Shown: positions 32,920 through 42,492 of the stretch, piece after piece
How positions within the stretch are numbered: the first letter of the stretch is position 1
Layout of the letters: every line of letters begins with the position of its first letter
Source: Bosea sp. (in: a-proteobacteria)
GTDB taxonomy: Bacteria; Pseudomonadota; Alphaproteobacteria; Rhizobiales; Beijerinckiaceae
Assembly (NCBI GenBank): GCA_023910605.1
Contig: JAAVVV010000001.1
Coordinates: forward strand, 2,966,698-3,030,697
Direction of reading: 5' to 3'
Length of the DNA stretch: 64,000 nt
Program-made: the position numbers and the translations under genes
Notes under the pieces: model-generated
Database searches by the model: none
What the model was told of the DNA's origin: nothing
What the model saw: only the letters and a program-made list of their open reading frames with translations

Positions 32920-33905
32920 TGACCGCGCCCGTCATCGAGGTCACCGATCTCAAGACCCATTTCATCACCCGCGCCGGCACCGTGAAGTCGGTCGACGGCA
33001 TCTCGTTTCATGTGAACAAGGGCGAAGTGCTCGGCCTTGTCGGCGAGTCAGGCTCCGGCAAGTCCGTCACCGGCTTCTCCATCATGGGGCTGATCGACCC
33101 TCCCGGCATGATCGTCGGCGGCTCGATCAGGCTCCATGGCCAGGAACTGGTCGGTCTCGATGACGAGGCCATGCGCAAGATCCGGGGCCGCGACGTGGCC
33201 ATGATCTTCCAGGACCCGATGATGACGCTCAACCCGGTCCTGCGCATCGACACGCAGATGATGGAGGCCATAACAGCCCACGAGAAGGTCTCGGAAAAGG
33301 CGGCGCGCGCCCGCGCGCGCGATGCGCTGGCCCGCGTCGGCATCCCCTCGCCGGATGAGCGCCTCAGCGCCTATCCGCACCAGTTCTCCGGCGGCATGCG
33401 CCAGCGCGTCGCCATCGCCATCGCGCTTCTCAACTCGCCATCGCTGATCGTCTGCGACGAGCCCACGACGGCGCTCGATGTCACCATCCAGAGCCAGATC
33501 CTCGCCGAAATGCAGCAGCTTTGCGCCGAGACGGGCACCGCGCTCATCTGGATCACCCATGACCTCACCGTCATCGCAGGCCTCGCCCAGCGCGTGGCCG
33601 TGATGTATGCCGGACGCATCGTGGAGACAGGCCCGGTCGACGCTTTGCTCGACGCGCCAATCCATCCCTACACGCAGGGTCTTCTGGGCTCGCTGCCATC
33701 CGCCGGCACGCCCGGCCAGCCGCTGGTCCAGATTCCGGGCGCGACGCCCTCGCTCGCGCGGTTGCCGCAGGGCTGCGCGTTCGCTCCGCGCTGCCGCTAC
33801 GCCAGCGAAATCTGCCGCGCGGCGGCTCCCGAGAGCCTGCACCATGGCGCGGCCCGCGAAGCCCGCTGCCACCACCCCCTCGATGCGCCGAAGGCAGCCG
33901 CGTGA
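32916..33905 (+). CDS. ABC transporter ATP-binding protein, DppD-like
   Basis: The 329-aa ATPase has Walker A GESGSGKS, signature FSGGMRQR, Walker B LIVCDEPTTALD and an H-loop (WITHDLTV). The C-terminal oligopeptide-transporter extension has Cys residues (GCAFAPRCRY), which in relatives bind an iron-sulfur cluster. Tandem ATGs at 32916/32919 overlap the DppC-like stop. Confidence 0.95.
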   Translation: MMTAPVIEVTDLKTHFITRAGTVKSVDGISFHVNKGEVLGLVGESGSGKSVTGFSIMGLIDPPGMIVGGSIRLHGQELVGLDDEAMRKIRGRDVAMIFQDPMMTLNPVLRIDTQMMEAITAHEKVSEKAARARARDALARVGIPSPDERLSAYPHQFSGGMRQRVAIAIALLNSPSLIVCDEPTTALDVTIQSQILAEMQQLCAETGTALIWITHDLTVIAGLAQRVAVMYAGRIVETGPVDALLDAPIHPYTQGLLGSLPSAGTPGQPLVQIPGATPSLARLPQGCAFAPRCRYASEICRAAAPESLHHGAAREARCHHPLDAPKAAA

Positions 33906-34912
33906 TGCAAGCCCCGATCATCGAATTGCGCGACGTCTCCAAGCGCTTCGTCAAGCCGCTCGACGCCGCCGCGCGCCTCGCCAACCTCATGGGCGCGAGC
34001 AATCGCGAGCAGGTCGTGCATGCGGTGGACGGCGTGGACCTCGCCGTGCGCGAGGGGGAGGTCGTCGGCCTTGTCGGCGAGTCAGGCTGCGGCAAGTCCA
34101 CGCTGGGCCGCGTCGTCGCCGGCATCCATGCCCCAAGCTCCGGCGAACTGGTCTGGGAGGGTCGTCCCGTCTCCGCCCTCGACGGCGCCGGGAAGAAGGC
34201 CGCCACCCTTGCGGTCCAGATGATCTTCCAGGACCCGATGTCCTCGCTCAACCCGCGCCTGCGGGTCACCGACATCGTGGGCGAGGCGCCGGTGTTCCAC
34301 GGGCTCGTCACCCGCGCGGAGCAGGAGGGCTATGTCGAGGCCATGCTTGAGCGGGTGGGCCTCGATCCCACCTATCGCCGCCGCTACCCCCACCAGTTCT
34401 CGGGCGGCCAGCGTGCGCGCATCGGCATCGCCCGGGCGCTGGCGGTCAACCCGCGCTTCCTTGTCTGCGACGAAAGCGTGGCCGCGCTCGACGTGTCCAT
34501 CCAGGCGCAGGTGCTCAACCTTTTCATGAAGCTGAGGCAGGATCTCAAGCTCACCTATCTGTTCATCAGCCATGACCTCAGCGTGGTGCGCCACCTCTCC
34601 GACAAGGTTGTCATCATGTATCTGGGCCGTGTCGTGGAGGCCGCGAGCGCGGCGGACCTGTTCAGGGGGCCGAACCACCCCTACGCCCAGGCTCTCCTCG
34701 CCAATGTCCCGACGCTGGCCAGCCGGCACAAGCGTTTCGCCCCCCTCAAGGGCGAGATCCCCTCGCCGCTCAATCCGCCGGCGGGCTGCCACTTCCATCC
34801 CCGCTGTCCCATGGCGGGGGCGCGCTGCTCGGCCGAGCGCCCCGCCCTGCGCGAGATCGCGCCCGGCCATGTCAGCGCCTGCCACCTGAACGATGGCGGC
34901 GTGGGCGTCTGA
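33905..34912 (+). CDS. ABC transporter ATP-binding protein, DppF-like
   Basis: The 335-aa partner ATPase has GESGCGKS, FSGGQRAR and FLVCDESVAALD, where Ser replaces the usual Pro after the catalytic Glu. A C-terminal GCHFHPRCPMAGARC extension is present. The start ATG overlaps the preceding stop by one base (TGATG). It is the last gene of the importer operon. Confidence 0.95.
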   Translation: MQAPIIELRDVSKRFVKPLDAAARLANLMGASNREQVVHAVDGVDLAVREGEVVGLVGESGCGKSTLGRVVAGIHAPSSGELVWEGRPVSALDGAGKKAATLAVQMIFQDPMSSLNPRLRVTDIVGEAPVFHGLVTRAEQEGYVEAMLERVGLDPTYRRRYPHQFSGGQRARIGIARALAVNPRFLVCDESVAALDVSIQAQVLNLFMKLRQDLKLTYLFISHDLSVVRHLSDKVVIMYLGRVVEAASAADLFRGPNHPYAQALLANVPTLASRHKRFAPLKGEIPSPLNPPAGCHFHPRCPMAGARCSAERPALREIAPGHVSACHLNDGGVGV

Positions 34913-34922
34913 GGTTCGCCCT

Positions 34923-34940
34923 CCCGGCAAAATCTGCCGC
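34923..34940. promoter_or_regulatory. FlbD ftr-like palindrome upstream of flgE
   Basis: CCCGGCA-AAATC-TGCCG repeats the core and spacer of the elements at 7611 and 11372, with one arm a base shorter. It is centred about 94 bp upstream of the flgE -24 element. Confidence 0.62.
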
Positions 34941-34984
34941 CCTGCGCCAGGCCCCCTGCCCGTCCTTGCCGGCGCAACGATCCC

Positions 34985-34992
34985 TTAACCAT
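34985..34992 (+). promoter_or_regulatory. CtrA-like half-site upstream of flgE
   Basis: TTAACCAT is identical to the right half of the fliL and fkbM boxes. The left half is GCAA seven bases before it. It lies between the ftr-like element and the sigma-54 promoter, where binding could modulate activation. Confidence 0.42.
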
Positions 34993-35023
34993 CCAAGCTA
35001 TTGACATTGCTGGATCTTGCCCG

Positions 35024-35038
35024 TGGCACAATTGCTGC
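35024..35038 (+). promoter_or_regulatory. Sigma-54-like -24/-12 promoter of flgE
   Basis: TGGCACAATTGCTGC has GG and GC doublets 12 bases apart and differs from the consensus at two positions (A for G after TGGCAC, C for T in TTGC). The flgE start codon is 63 bp downstream. Confidence 0.65.
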
Positions 35039-35100
35039 TGGGCAAGGTTGAGCTGATGTGTGCTGCGCCGTTGCGCGGCGGTTTTGGAAGGAACGGGTCA

Positions 35101-36498
35101 ATGGGTGTTTTTGGTGCAATGTCGACCGCGATATCTGGCCTGAGGTCTCAGTCCTATGCGCTGGAGAACATCTCGGGCAACATCGCCAACTCCCGCACTG
35201 CGGGCTTCAAGCGGATCGACACCAGCTTCGGCGATCTCATCCCCGACGCGCCCGCGAGCCGCCAGCTGGCCGGCTCGGTGCTGGCCCGCTCCGCTACCAC
35301 CAACTCAGTCCAGGGCGACATCACCGCGAGCGCGATTGCCACCAACGTCGCGATCAACGGGGACGGCTTCTTCATCGTCGCCAAGAAGCAGAACGAGCTG
35401 AATGGCCTGCCGAACTTCTCGCAGACCAATTTCTACAGCCGGCGCGGCGATTTCGACTTCGACCGCAACGGCTATCTGGTCAACGGCGCGGGCTACTTCC
35501 TCAAGGGCCTCAACATCGACCCCATCACCGGCAACCCAAAGGCCACCGAGGCTGACGTGATCCGCATCCCCACCGACTCGCTGCCCCCGCGCGGCACTAC
35601 CGAGATCGAGTATCGGGCCACGCTGCCGGCGACGCCACGAACCGCGGCCTGGGTGGCGGCCAATGGCGCCGTGGGCTCAGAACTGCTCGGAGCGTCGACG
35701 CAGTTCCCCGCCAGCCCGGCAGCGCTGAACACCATCGCAGCCTCCGACAGCTCCACCTTCGAGGCGCGGTCCATCCAGGGCGGCACGATCACGGGCTACG
35801 ACACGCTTGGCCGTCCCGTCCCGGTGCGGCTGGCCTGGGCCAAAACCACCTCCGGCATGGGGACCGACGCCTGGAGCCTTTACGTCCAGAGCGACCCCGC
35901 AGCCACCGGCGCCGCCCCCGCCTGGACGCGCGCCGGCGCATCTGGCGCCTTCACCTTCGACAGCAATGGCAAACTGACCTCCGCCGCCACAACGACGCTG
36001 CCGACCGTCACGACCAACGGCCTCACGCTCTCGGGCGTCAGCCTGACCACCGGCATTGGCGGCACAGGCATGAAGCAGGTCAATTCCACACAGAATGTCG
36101 GCCAGCTCGAAGCGAACGCCATCCGGCAGAATGGCTACGCCGCCGGCGCGCTCCAGCGCACCACCATCAACGAAAGCGGCGCGGTGATCGGCACCTATTC
36201 AAACGGACAGGTCGCGACCCTCGCCCAGTTGCTCACCGCGCAGTTCTCCGCGCCGAACGCGCTCAAGCGCCTCGATGGCGGCACCTTCGAGGAGACGGTC
36301 GAAGCGGGCCTGCCCCTCGTCGGCTCGGCCGCCTCGGGCGGATCGCAGCTGGTGGGCGGCGCCACCGAGCAGTCCAACGCCGACATCGCGGACGAGTTCT
36401 CGAAGATGATCGTGACGCAGCAGGCCTACTCGGCCAACACCCGCGTCATCACCACTTCGCAGCAGATGCTGTCGGACATCCTGAACATCATCCGCTGA
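35101..36498 (+). CDS. flgE: Flagellar hook protein FlgE
   Basis: The 465-aa hook subunit starts MGVFGAMSTAISGLRSQS and carries the rod/hook signature NISGNIANSRTAGFKRIDT, then AINGDGFFIVAKK and a C-terminal TQQAYSANTRVITTSQQM. The start at 35101 has GGAAGGAAC upstream. It is the first gene of flgE-flgK-flgL, behind a sigma-54-like promoter. Confidence 0.97.
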   Translation: MGVFGAMSTAISGLRSQSYALENISGNIANSRTAGFKRIDTSFGDLIPDAPASRQLAGSVLARSATTNSVQGDITASAIATNVAINGDGFFIVAKKQNELNGLPNFSQTNFYSRRGDFDFDRNGYLVNGAGYFLKGLNIDPITGNPKATEADVIRIPTDSLPPRGTTEIEYRATLPATPRTAAWVAANGAVGSELLGASTQFPASPAALNTIAASDSSTFEARSIQGGTITGYDTLGRPVPVRLAWAKTTSGMGTDAWSLYVQSDPAATGAAPAWTRAGASGAFTFDSNGKLTSAATTTLPTVTTNGLTLSGVSLTTGIGGTGMKQVNSTQNVGQLEANAIRQNGYAAGALQRTTINESGAVIGTYSNGQVATLAQLLTAQFSAPNALKRLDGGTFEETVEAGLPLVGSAASGGSQLVGGATEQSNADIADEFSKMIVTQQAYSANTRVITTSQQMLSDILNIIR

Positions 36499-36535
36499 AG
36501 AAGACGCCGCCTGAGGCGGGCCAGGAGCTGAGATC

Positions 36536-38461
36536 ATGAGCCTGAACGGGGTGATGCTGAATGCGGTGTCGGGGATGCGGGTCACGCAAGCCGGCCTCGA
36601 CGTCGTTTCGCAAAACATCTCGAATGCAGACTCGATCGGCTATGTCCGGCGCCGCCTGACCGTCTCCGAGCAGGCGCTCGGCGACACCTCCGGCTTTGCC
36701 CGCGCCGATGGCGTGCAGCGCATGCTTGACAGGGTCGTCCAGCGGCAGCTCTGGAACGAAACCTCCGGCGCGGGCTACACGGCGGCGCGCAGCAATGCGC
36801 TCGGCGCGCTCGATCAGGTCTATGGCCCGCCCACCTCAACCTCCACTCTCGGTGCCGTGTTCGGCCGCTTCACCCAGTCGCTCCAGAAGCTTCAGGGCGA
36901 TCCGTCGAGCAATGCGCTGCGCAGCGGCGTCATTACGGCCGCCGAGGAGATGGCGAACCGACTGCGCAGCCTCTCGGGCGGCATCCAGAGCCTGCGGCGT
37001 GAGGCCGAGGAAGGCATCGCAGCCGGGGTGACCCGCGTCAACGAGGTGATCAGGCAGATCCAGTCGGTCGACAGCCGCATTCGCGAAAGTGCCGGCGTCA
37101 ATTCCTCCGCCCCGCTGCGCGATGAGCGCGACCGGCTCGTCACCGAGCTGTCGCGCTACATCGATATACGCACAAGCGAGAACGAGTCGGGCAGTCTGAG
37201 CATTTTCACGACCTACGGCATCACGCTCTTCGCAGGCTCCAACGCCACCGTGCTGACCTTCGACGCCGCCGCCAGCGTGGGCCCCGACCAGTTCTGGAGC
37301 CCCAACGACGCCGAGCGCGGAGTCGGCACCATCCGGGCGCAGATGGGCTTTGGCGGCTCCACGGACCTGATAGCCACCAACAGCATACGCTCGGGCGAAC
37401 TTGCGGCCTTCATCGAGTTGCGCGACCGCACGCTGGTCCAGGCGCAGAACCAGATCGACGAGCTGGCCGCCGCCATGGCCAGCGCCCTTTCGGACCGCGA
37501 GATTGCAGGCACACCGGTCACGGCGGGCGCCGCGGCCGGCTTCGAGGTGGATATCGCCGGCCTCGCCGCCGGCAACCAGATCACCATGGACTACACCGAC
37601 AGCGTCACCGGCGCGAAGGGCCGCTTCACCTTCGTCCGCGCCGACAGCGCTGCTGCCGTGGCCCGCATTGCGGCCTCCGGGCTCAACTCTGGCGACAACC
37701 GCGTCATCGGCATCGATTTCACCGGCTTTCCCACTTCGATGGCCGCCGTCACCGCCAGCATCCAGGCTGCGCTCGATGGTGGGCCGCTGGGCGTCGGCTT
37801 CACCGCCAGCAATACCGGCGGCACGATCCTGCGCATTGTTGATGACGGCTCGGGCAACACGCGCAATGTCGACGCGCTGACCGCCCGACCGACCGTAGTC
37901 GGCACGACCAGCGCGCAGCCCGCCCCGCCCGCGCCCCGCATCGCCGAACTGCCTTTCTTCGTGGACAAGGGCGCGCCGGGCAATCTCTACACCGGCTCGT
38001 TCGAGGGGCGCTCGCAGTTGCGCGGCCTCTCCGGCCGCATCGAAATCAACCCCGAACTGGTGGCCAACAAGGCGCTGCTGGTCCAGTACTCATCGAACAG
38101 CACGACGCCGCAGGGCGAATCCACGCGCGTCGACCTGATGCTGGGCCGCCTGACCAGTTCCGTCCGGACCTTCTCGCCGCAGACGGGGATTGGCGGCACG
38201 GCCTCCTCCTTGCGCTCGACGATCGTCAACTTCGCCCAGCGCATTGTCGAGGCGCAGGGCAACACCATCGAGAGCGGCCGTCGCCTCAATGACGGCCAGC
38301 AGATCGCGCTCAACGCCATCCAGTCCCGCTTCGCGGAACAGTCTGGCGTCAGCGTCGATCAGGAAATGTCCGATCTGGTTGAACTGCAGAACGCCTACGC
38401 CGCCAATGCACGCGTCATCTCCGCCGTGAAGGAGTTGATGGACGTGCTGCTGCGGATCTGA
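36536..38461 (+). CDS. flgK: Hook-filament junction protein FlgK
   Basis: The 641-aa protein has the FlgK N-terminus (SGMRVTQAGLDVVSQNISNA) and the C-terminal helix VDQEMSDLVELQNAYAANAR (ends shown in part). It forms the first hook-filament junction layer. It begins 37 bp after flgE with CAGGAG upstream. A repeat-poor central insertion gives it a larger size than the enterobacterial protein (about 550). Confidence 0.96.
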   Translation: MSLNGVMLNAVSGMRVTQAGLDVVSQNISNADSIGYVRRRLTVSEQALGDTSGFARADGVQRMLDRVVQRQLWNETSGAGYTAARSNALGALDQVYGPPTSTSTLGAVFGRFTQSLQKLQGDPSSNALRSGVITAAEEMANRLRSLSGGIQSLRREAEEGIAAGVTRVNEVIRQIQSVDSRIRESAGVNSSAPLRDERDRLVTELSRYIDIRTSENESGSLSIFTTYGITLFAGSNATVLTFDAAASVGPDQFWSPNDAERGVGTIRAQMGFGGSTDLIATNSIRSGELAAFIELRDRTLVQAQNQIDELAAAMASALSDREIAGTPVTAGAAAGFEVDIAGLAAGNQITMDYTDSVTGAKGRFTFVRADSAAAVARIAASGLNSGDNRVIGIDFTGFPTSMAAVTASIQAALDGGPLGVGFTASNTGGTILRIVDDGSGNTRNVDALTARPTVVGTTSAQPAPPAPRIAELPFFVDKGAPGNLYTGSFEGRSQLRGLSGRIEINPELVANKALLVQYSSNSTTPQGESTRVDLMLGRLTSSVRTFSPQTGIGGTASSLRSTIVNFAQRIVEAQGNTIESGRRLNDGQQIALNAIQSRFAEQSGVSVDQEMSDLVELQNAYAANARVISAVKELMDVLLRI

Positions 38462-38477
38462 TCGAGGAGCTGTGCAC

Positions 38478-40019
38478 ATGGCGGTCGACCCCTTCATTCC
38501 CGGTTCCTACACGGCGCGCCGCAACGGCAACATGTTCGTGCAGATGCGCACGCAGATGGAGGACCTCCAGCGCCAGCTCGCCACCGGCAAGCGCGCCGAC
38601 AGCTTCAGCGATCTGGGCGTCGAGCGGCGCATCAGCCTCGACGCCCGCACCCGAATCTCGGCGCTGGAAGGCTGGACCCAATCCATCGATCAGGGCGACC
38701 TGCGCATCCGCTTCATGATGCAGAGCATAGAGGGCTTCGCCAAGACCACGCTCGACGGCAAGAGCGATGCGCGTCCGGGCGCTTTTGTCGTCGGCAACGG
38801 CGGCCAGGTCGCTGGCCAGATCCTGGCTCGCGACCGGCTTTCCCGGTCGATCGACATGCTCAACGCCGAGGTCAATGGCCGTTACCTCTTTTCGGGTCGC
38901 ACCCATGACGTGAAGCCTGTGGAGAGCTTCGAGACGATCATGAACGGCAACGGCGCGGGCCTCGACGGCATTCGCACCATGATCTCGGAGCGCCAGCAGG
39001 CCGATGCCGGGGTTGGCAATCTCGGCAGGCTGGCAAGCACCGTCGCCGGTGCCAGCGTGAACCTGGCCCGTGAGACCGGGAATCCGCCCTATGGCTACAC
39101 CATCCGCGGCGCGACCAGCGGCACAGCCGCCATCGCGGCGACCTTCACTGCCGGAACGCCCGCGACGGCGAGCTTCAACGTGGCCGCCAACCCGGCCGCC
39201 GGCGACAAGATCACGCTCGCCCTGAACCTGCCCGACGGCAGCGTCGAGACGATCGAGCTTGAGGCGCGAACGTCCAATGGCCCGGCCGATACGGGCTTCA
39301 CGATCGGGGCCACGCCCGCCGCCACCGCGGCCAATCTCGGCGCCTCCATCGAGGCCGCGCTGAAGAAGAAATCCGCCACCGCCCTCAACGCCGCCTCGGC
39401 GACGGTCGCGGCCCGCGCCTTCTTTGCGGGCACGGCCGCCAATCCGCCAGTGCGCGTGCCAGGGCCGGGCTTCGCCACCGCCACCGCGCCCCCGGCCACG
39501 CCCGTGCCGAACACCACAGTGATCTGGTACAAGGGCGATGCGGAGCCGGCGATCCAGGCGCGCAACACAGCGCCGCTCCAGGTGGATTCAGGTCAGGTGG
39601 TCGCCACCGGGGCTCGCGCCAACGAGGAAGCCTTCCGCGAAGGGCTGGCGGCTTTCGCCGTCTATGCTTCGGCCGATTTCACCGAGAACACCAACCCGGC
39701 CAGCCCGCTCTACAACCCCGTGCCGCGCGATCGCTACGAGGCCATCGCCGAGCGGGTGCGCACGACGCTCACCTTCGCCAGCGCGCAAAAGCCCCAGGAT
39801 ATCGGAATGGAGATCGCCGCAGCGCAGGTCTCGATGAAGGCGGCCAAGGAGCGCCATACCTTCGCGGCGAACTTCTTCCGGAGCGCCCGGGCCGATGTCG
39901 AGGATGCGCGGCAGGAGGAGGTGGCCTCGGCAATCCTGTCCATGCAGACCCGGCTACAGGCCAGCTATCAGACGACCTCGATCCTCTCGCGACTGAGCCT
40001 CGTCAACTATCTTGGCTGA
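38478..40019 (+). CDS. flgL: Hook-filament junction protein FlgL
   Basis: The 513-aa protein has flagellin-like terminal helices: RTQMEDLQRQLATGKRADSF near residue 20 and a C-terminal ASYQTTSILSRLSLVNYLG. It is much longer than enterobacterial FlgL (about 317) because of an Ala/Thr/Pro-rich central domain (about 200-360). ATG at 38478 is preferred to GTG at 38472 because GAGGAG lies eight bases before the ATG. Confidence 0.93.
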   Translation: MAVDPFIPGSYTARRNGNMFVQMRTQMEDLQRQLATGKRADSFSDLGVERRISLDARTRISALEGWTQSIDQGDLRIRFMMQSIEGFAKTTLDGKSDARPGAFVVGNGGQVAGQILARDRLSRSIDMLNAEVNGRYLFSGRTHDVKPVESFETIMNGNGAGLDGIRTMISERQQADAGVGNLGRLASTVAGASVNLARETGNPPYGYTIRGATSGTAAIAATFTAGTPATASFNVAANPAAGDKITLALNLPDGSVETIELEARTSNGPADTGFTIGATPAATAANLGASIEAALKKKSATALNAASATVAARAFFAGTAANPPVRVPGPGFATATAPPATPVPNTTVIWYKGDAEPAIQARNTAPLQVDSGQVVATGARANEEAFREGLAAFAVYASADFTENTNPASPLYNPVPRDRYEAIAERVRTTLTFASAQKPQDIGMEIAAAQVSMKAAKERHTFAANFFRSARADVEDARQEEVASAILSMQTRLQASYQTTSILSRLSLVNYLG

Positions 40020-40023
40020 TGTT

Positions 40024-41034
40024 TCAGCCTTGCGCAGGCGTCTCCCTGGATGACAGCAGCCCGGAGGCCACGTCGGCCAGCGTGGGCGGCTGAGCCTCGA
40101 CAAAGGGCAGCGGCCGGCACACTGAAAGCGCCGCAAGCCCGAACCGCGCCGTCATCAGCCCGTTCAGCACGCCCTCGCCCAGCCGGGCCGAGAGGCGCGC
40201 GGCGAGCCCCTGCCCGACAAGCTGCTGGATGACGGCATCGCCTGCGGCGAGCCCCCCCGTCACCAGCAGGTGAGACACGCTGGCCCGCGCGATGCGCAGC
40301 AGCCCGAGCGTGCCGGGACGGCCGCCATAGATCGAGGTCACGGCGCGCAGCAGACGCCCGCCGGCGAAGACCACGAAGATGATGTCGACCAACGCCCGTG
40401 GGCTGACGGCCGTGACCACCGAGACCTGGCGCGCAGCCCGCGCGATCTCGTCCGCCGCCATCCGGTCCAGCGGCTCGAGCAGTTCACGCTCGGCGAGCGC
40501 GATGATGTCGCGCGCATCGCTCATGCCCGGCAGGGCGGCTGCGAAGCGCGCCCGGGCCTGTGCAGTCTGCGGCCGGTGCGCCTGCAGCGCAGCCAGCGCC
40601 TCGGCCACTGCCCTTGCCCCCTGCGCCGAACGTGCCGTGATCGCTGCGGCGGCATCCACCCTGAGACGCTCGATCCGTCGCTCGCGAAGCAGGTCCCTGA
40701 GGAAGCGGGCGGCAAGGACGAGGCCCGCAATGGCGGCGACAACCGCCAGCCCCAGCGCAACAAGCCCTAGCACGTCGGACTGGCGGATCGCAGCGATCAC
40801 CGCGTCCTGCACCCACAGACAGAGCGAGATCAGCGCAAGCCCGGACAGCGCCGAGCCCAGAGCCCAGAGCCAGCCCGTCTTGCGCGGGAGATCTGGCGCT
40901 GATGCGGACCCAAGCTGCGGCTCGACCTCCGCCACGATGTCGACCTCGCTGTCACGGGCGCGCATGCCGCCTGCCGGGCCGGCGTCGCCAGGCTCCAGGC
41001 GGAAGGCGCGCGGCGCTTTGGGATCGGCGCTCAT
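40024..41034 (-). CDS. YcjF-like membrane protein (DUF697/TIGR01620)
   Basis: The 336-aa protein has two N-terminal membrane helices (about 55-75 and 85-110) and a C-terminal DUF697-type domain (VSPRALVDIIFVVFAGGRLL). It is the usual partner of YcjX. Its start overlaps the ycjX-like stop (ATGA), and it ends four bases from the flgL stop on the opposite strand. In E. coli the pair belongs to the phage-shock/sigma-54-linked stress set; the role here is inferred. Confidence 0.85.
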   Translation of the reverse strand: MSADPKAPRAFRLEPGDAGPAGGMRARDSEVDIVAEVEPQLGSASAPDLPRKTGWLWALGSALSGLALISLCLWVQDAVIAAIRQSDVLGLVALGLAVVAAIAGLVLAARFLRDLLRERRIERLRVDAAAAITARSAQGARAVAEALAALQAHRPQTAQARARFAAALPGMSDARDIIALAERELLEPLDRMAADEIARAARQVSVVTAVSPRALVDIIFVVFAGGRLLRAVTSIYGGRPGTLGLLRIARASVSHLLVTGGLAAGDAVIQQLVGQGLAARLSARLGEGVLNGLMTARFGLAALSVCRPLPFVEAQPPTLADVASGLLSSRETPAQG

Positions 41035-42482
41035 CAGGTCAGCCTGTCACCGATCAGAAAATCCAGAGCCCTGTCGAGGCGCATATGCGGCAGCGGCGGC
41101 AACCGCCCCCCTGCATCGGGCAACAGCAGCGGCGGTCGAAATCGCGGCGCGCGGACGCGCCAGCGCGGCCCGTCGCGATCGAACAGGGCGGCCGGATTGG
41201 CGGGCAATTCGCCAGGGAACACAGCCGCTTCCGTGGTTCCGTCGAACCGGTCCTCACCCACGGCCTCGCCAGCCTCCGGCGTGCCGGCGATGGCGGCCAG
41301 GCTTGCGCCGCGATCCTCGATGCGGACCTCGCGCGTGGCCCGCACCGCCGCGAACGCCATGGCCCGCACGTCAGCGCCCGAGCCTTCGGCCCTGCTGCGG
41401 GCGCGCCCCACGATCATTTCCATGATCCTTTCCAGCCGCTCATGCTCCGCATGATGAACATGGTCAGCCTTTGTGGCCGCGAAAAGGATGCGGTCGATGC
41501 GCGGGCTGAACAGGCTGCTGAAAAGGCTGTTGCGGCCCACCGACAGCGCGGACAGCGCGTCGCCCAGCGCGGTCTCGAGATCGGCCAGGGCGGGCGGGCC
41601 TGAATCCAGCGCCGCCAGCACGTCGACGAGCACGATCTGACGGTCGAGCCGCGCGAAGTGGTCACGGAAGAATGGCCGCGCCACGAGCGCCTTGTAGGCC
41701 TCGAAGCGCAGTTCCATCAGCCCGCCGAGCGAGCCAGCGGCGCACTCGCTCCCCACCTCGAGCGGGGCGAAGGTCAAGGCGGGCGAGCCTTCGAGATCGC
41801 CGGGCATCAGGAAACGGCCAGGCGGCGTGACGGCCACCATCTCGGGATGCGCACGCAGGGCGGAGAGATAGGTCTTGAAGGCTTCGCTCGTGGCGAGGGC
41901 CTGGCTTTCATCCGCCTTCGCCGCGGGGTCGAGCGACTGGGTGAGCGCGAGCCAGGCCTGCGCGAAGGGCAGGCGGTGGGCCTTGCGCGCATCGCTCAGG
42001 GTGCGCCGCGACCACTCCGCATAGCTCATCCCGAGCAGCCCCAGATCAAGCAGCCACTCCCCGGGATAATCCACGATGTCGAGCGTCAGCGTCCGCTCGC
42101 CCGTGCGCCAGCCGCCCGGGCGCTCATAGCCGATCTCGAGCCTGAGTTCGCTGATCCGCCGCGTCGATTGCGGCCAGCTGCGCTCCGGCCCGGTCAGCGA
42201 GGCCAGATGCGCCTCATAGGCGAAGCGCGGCACGCCCTGGTCGGGCTGCGGCGCAAGCCTGGCGCGTGCGATGCGCCCCTCCGCCGAGGCGCGCAGCAGC
42301 GGCAGCCGCGTGCCCTCGATGAGGTGATGCACCAGCGCGGTGGTGAAGACGGTCTTACCCGAGCGCGACAGGCCCGTGACGCCGAGCCTCAGCGTCGGCT
42401 GCGCCACGCCCATCAGCGCCTCGGAAAAGGCTGTGGCGGCCTGGGCGATGCCATCAAGCCAGCCTGTGGCGGCGGCGCTCAT
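41034..42482 (-). CDS. YcjX-like P-loop GTPase/ATPase
   Basis: The 482-aa protein has a P-loop GLSRSGKT and TLDIVDYPGEWLLDLGL, followed by a conserved DVLAALDSG segment as in the YcjX (DUF463) family. It is preceded by sixA-like and followed by ycjF-like genes in one leftward operon. The start at 42482 lies in a short gap after the sixA-like stop; a longer frame upstream is overlap with that gene. Confidence 0.9.
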   Translation of the reverse strand: MSAAATGWLDGIAQAATAFSEALMGVAQPTLRLGVTGLSRSGKTVFTTALVHHLIEGTRLPLLRASAEGRIARARLAPQPDQGVPRFAYEAHLASLTGPERSWPQSTRRISELRLEIGYERPGGWRTGERTLTLDIVDYPGEWLLDLGLLGMSYAEWSRRTLSDARKAHRLPFAQAWLALTQSLDPAAKADESQALATSEAFKTYLSALRAHPEMVAVTPPGRFLMPGDLEGSPALTFAPLEVGSECAAGSLGGLMELRFEAYKALVARPFFRDHFARLDRQIVLVDVLAALDSGPPALADLETALGDALSALSVGRNSLFSSLFSPRIDRILFAATKADHVHHAEHERLERIMEMIVGRARSRAEGSGADVRAMAFAAVRATREVRIEDRGASLAAIAGTPEAGEAVGEDRFDGTTEAAVFPGELPANPAALFDRDGPRWRVRAPRFRPPLLLPDAGGRLPPLPHMRLDRALDFLIGDRLT

Positions 42483-42492
42483 CGCGGACCCG

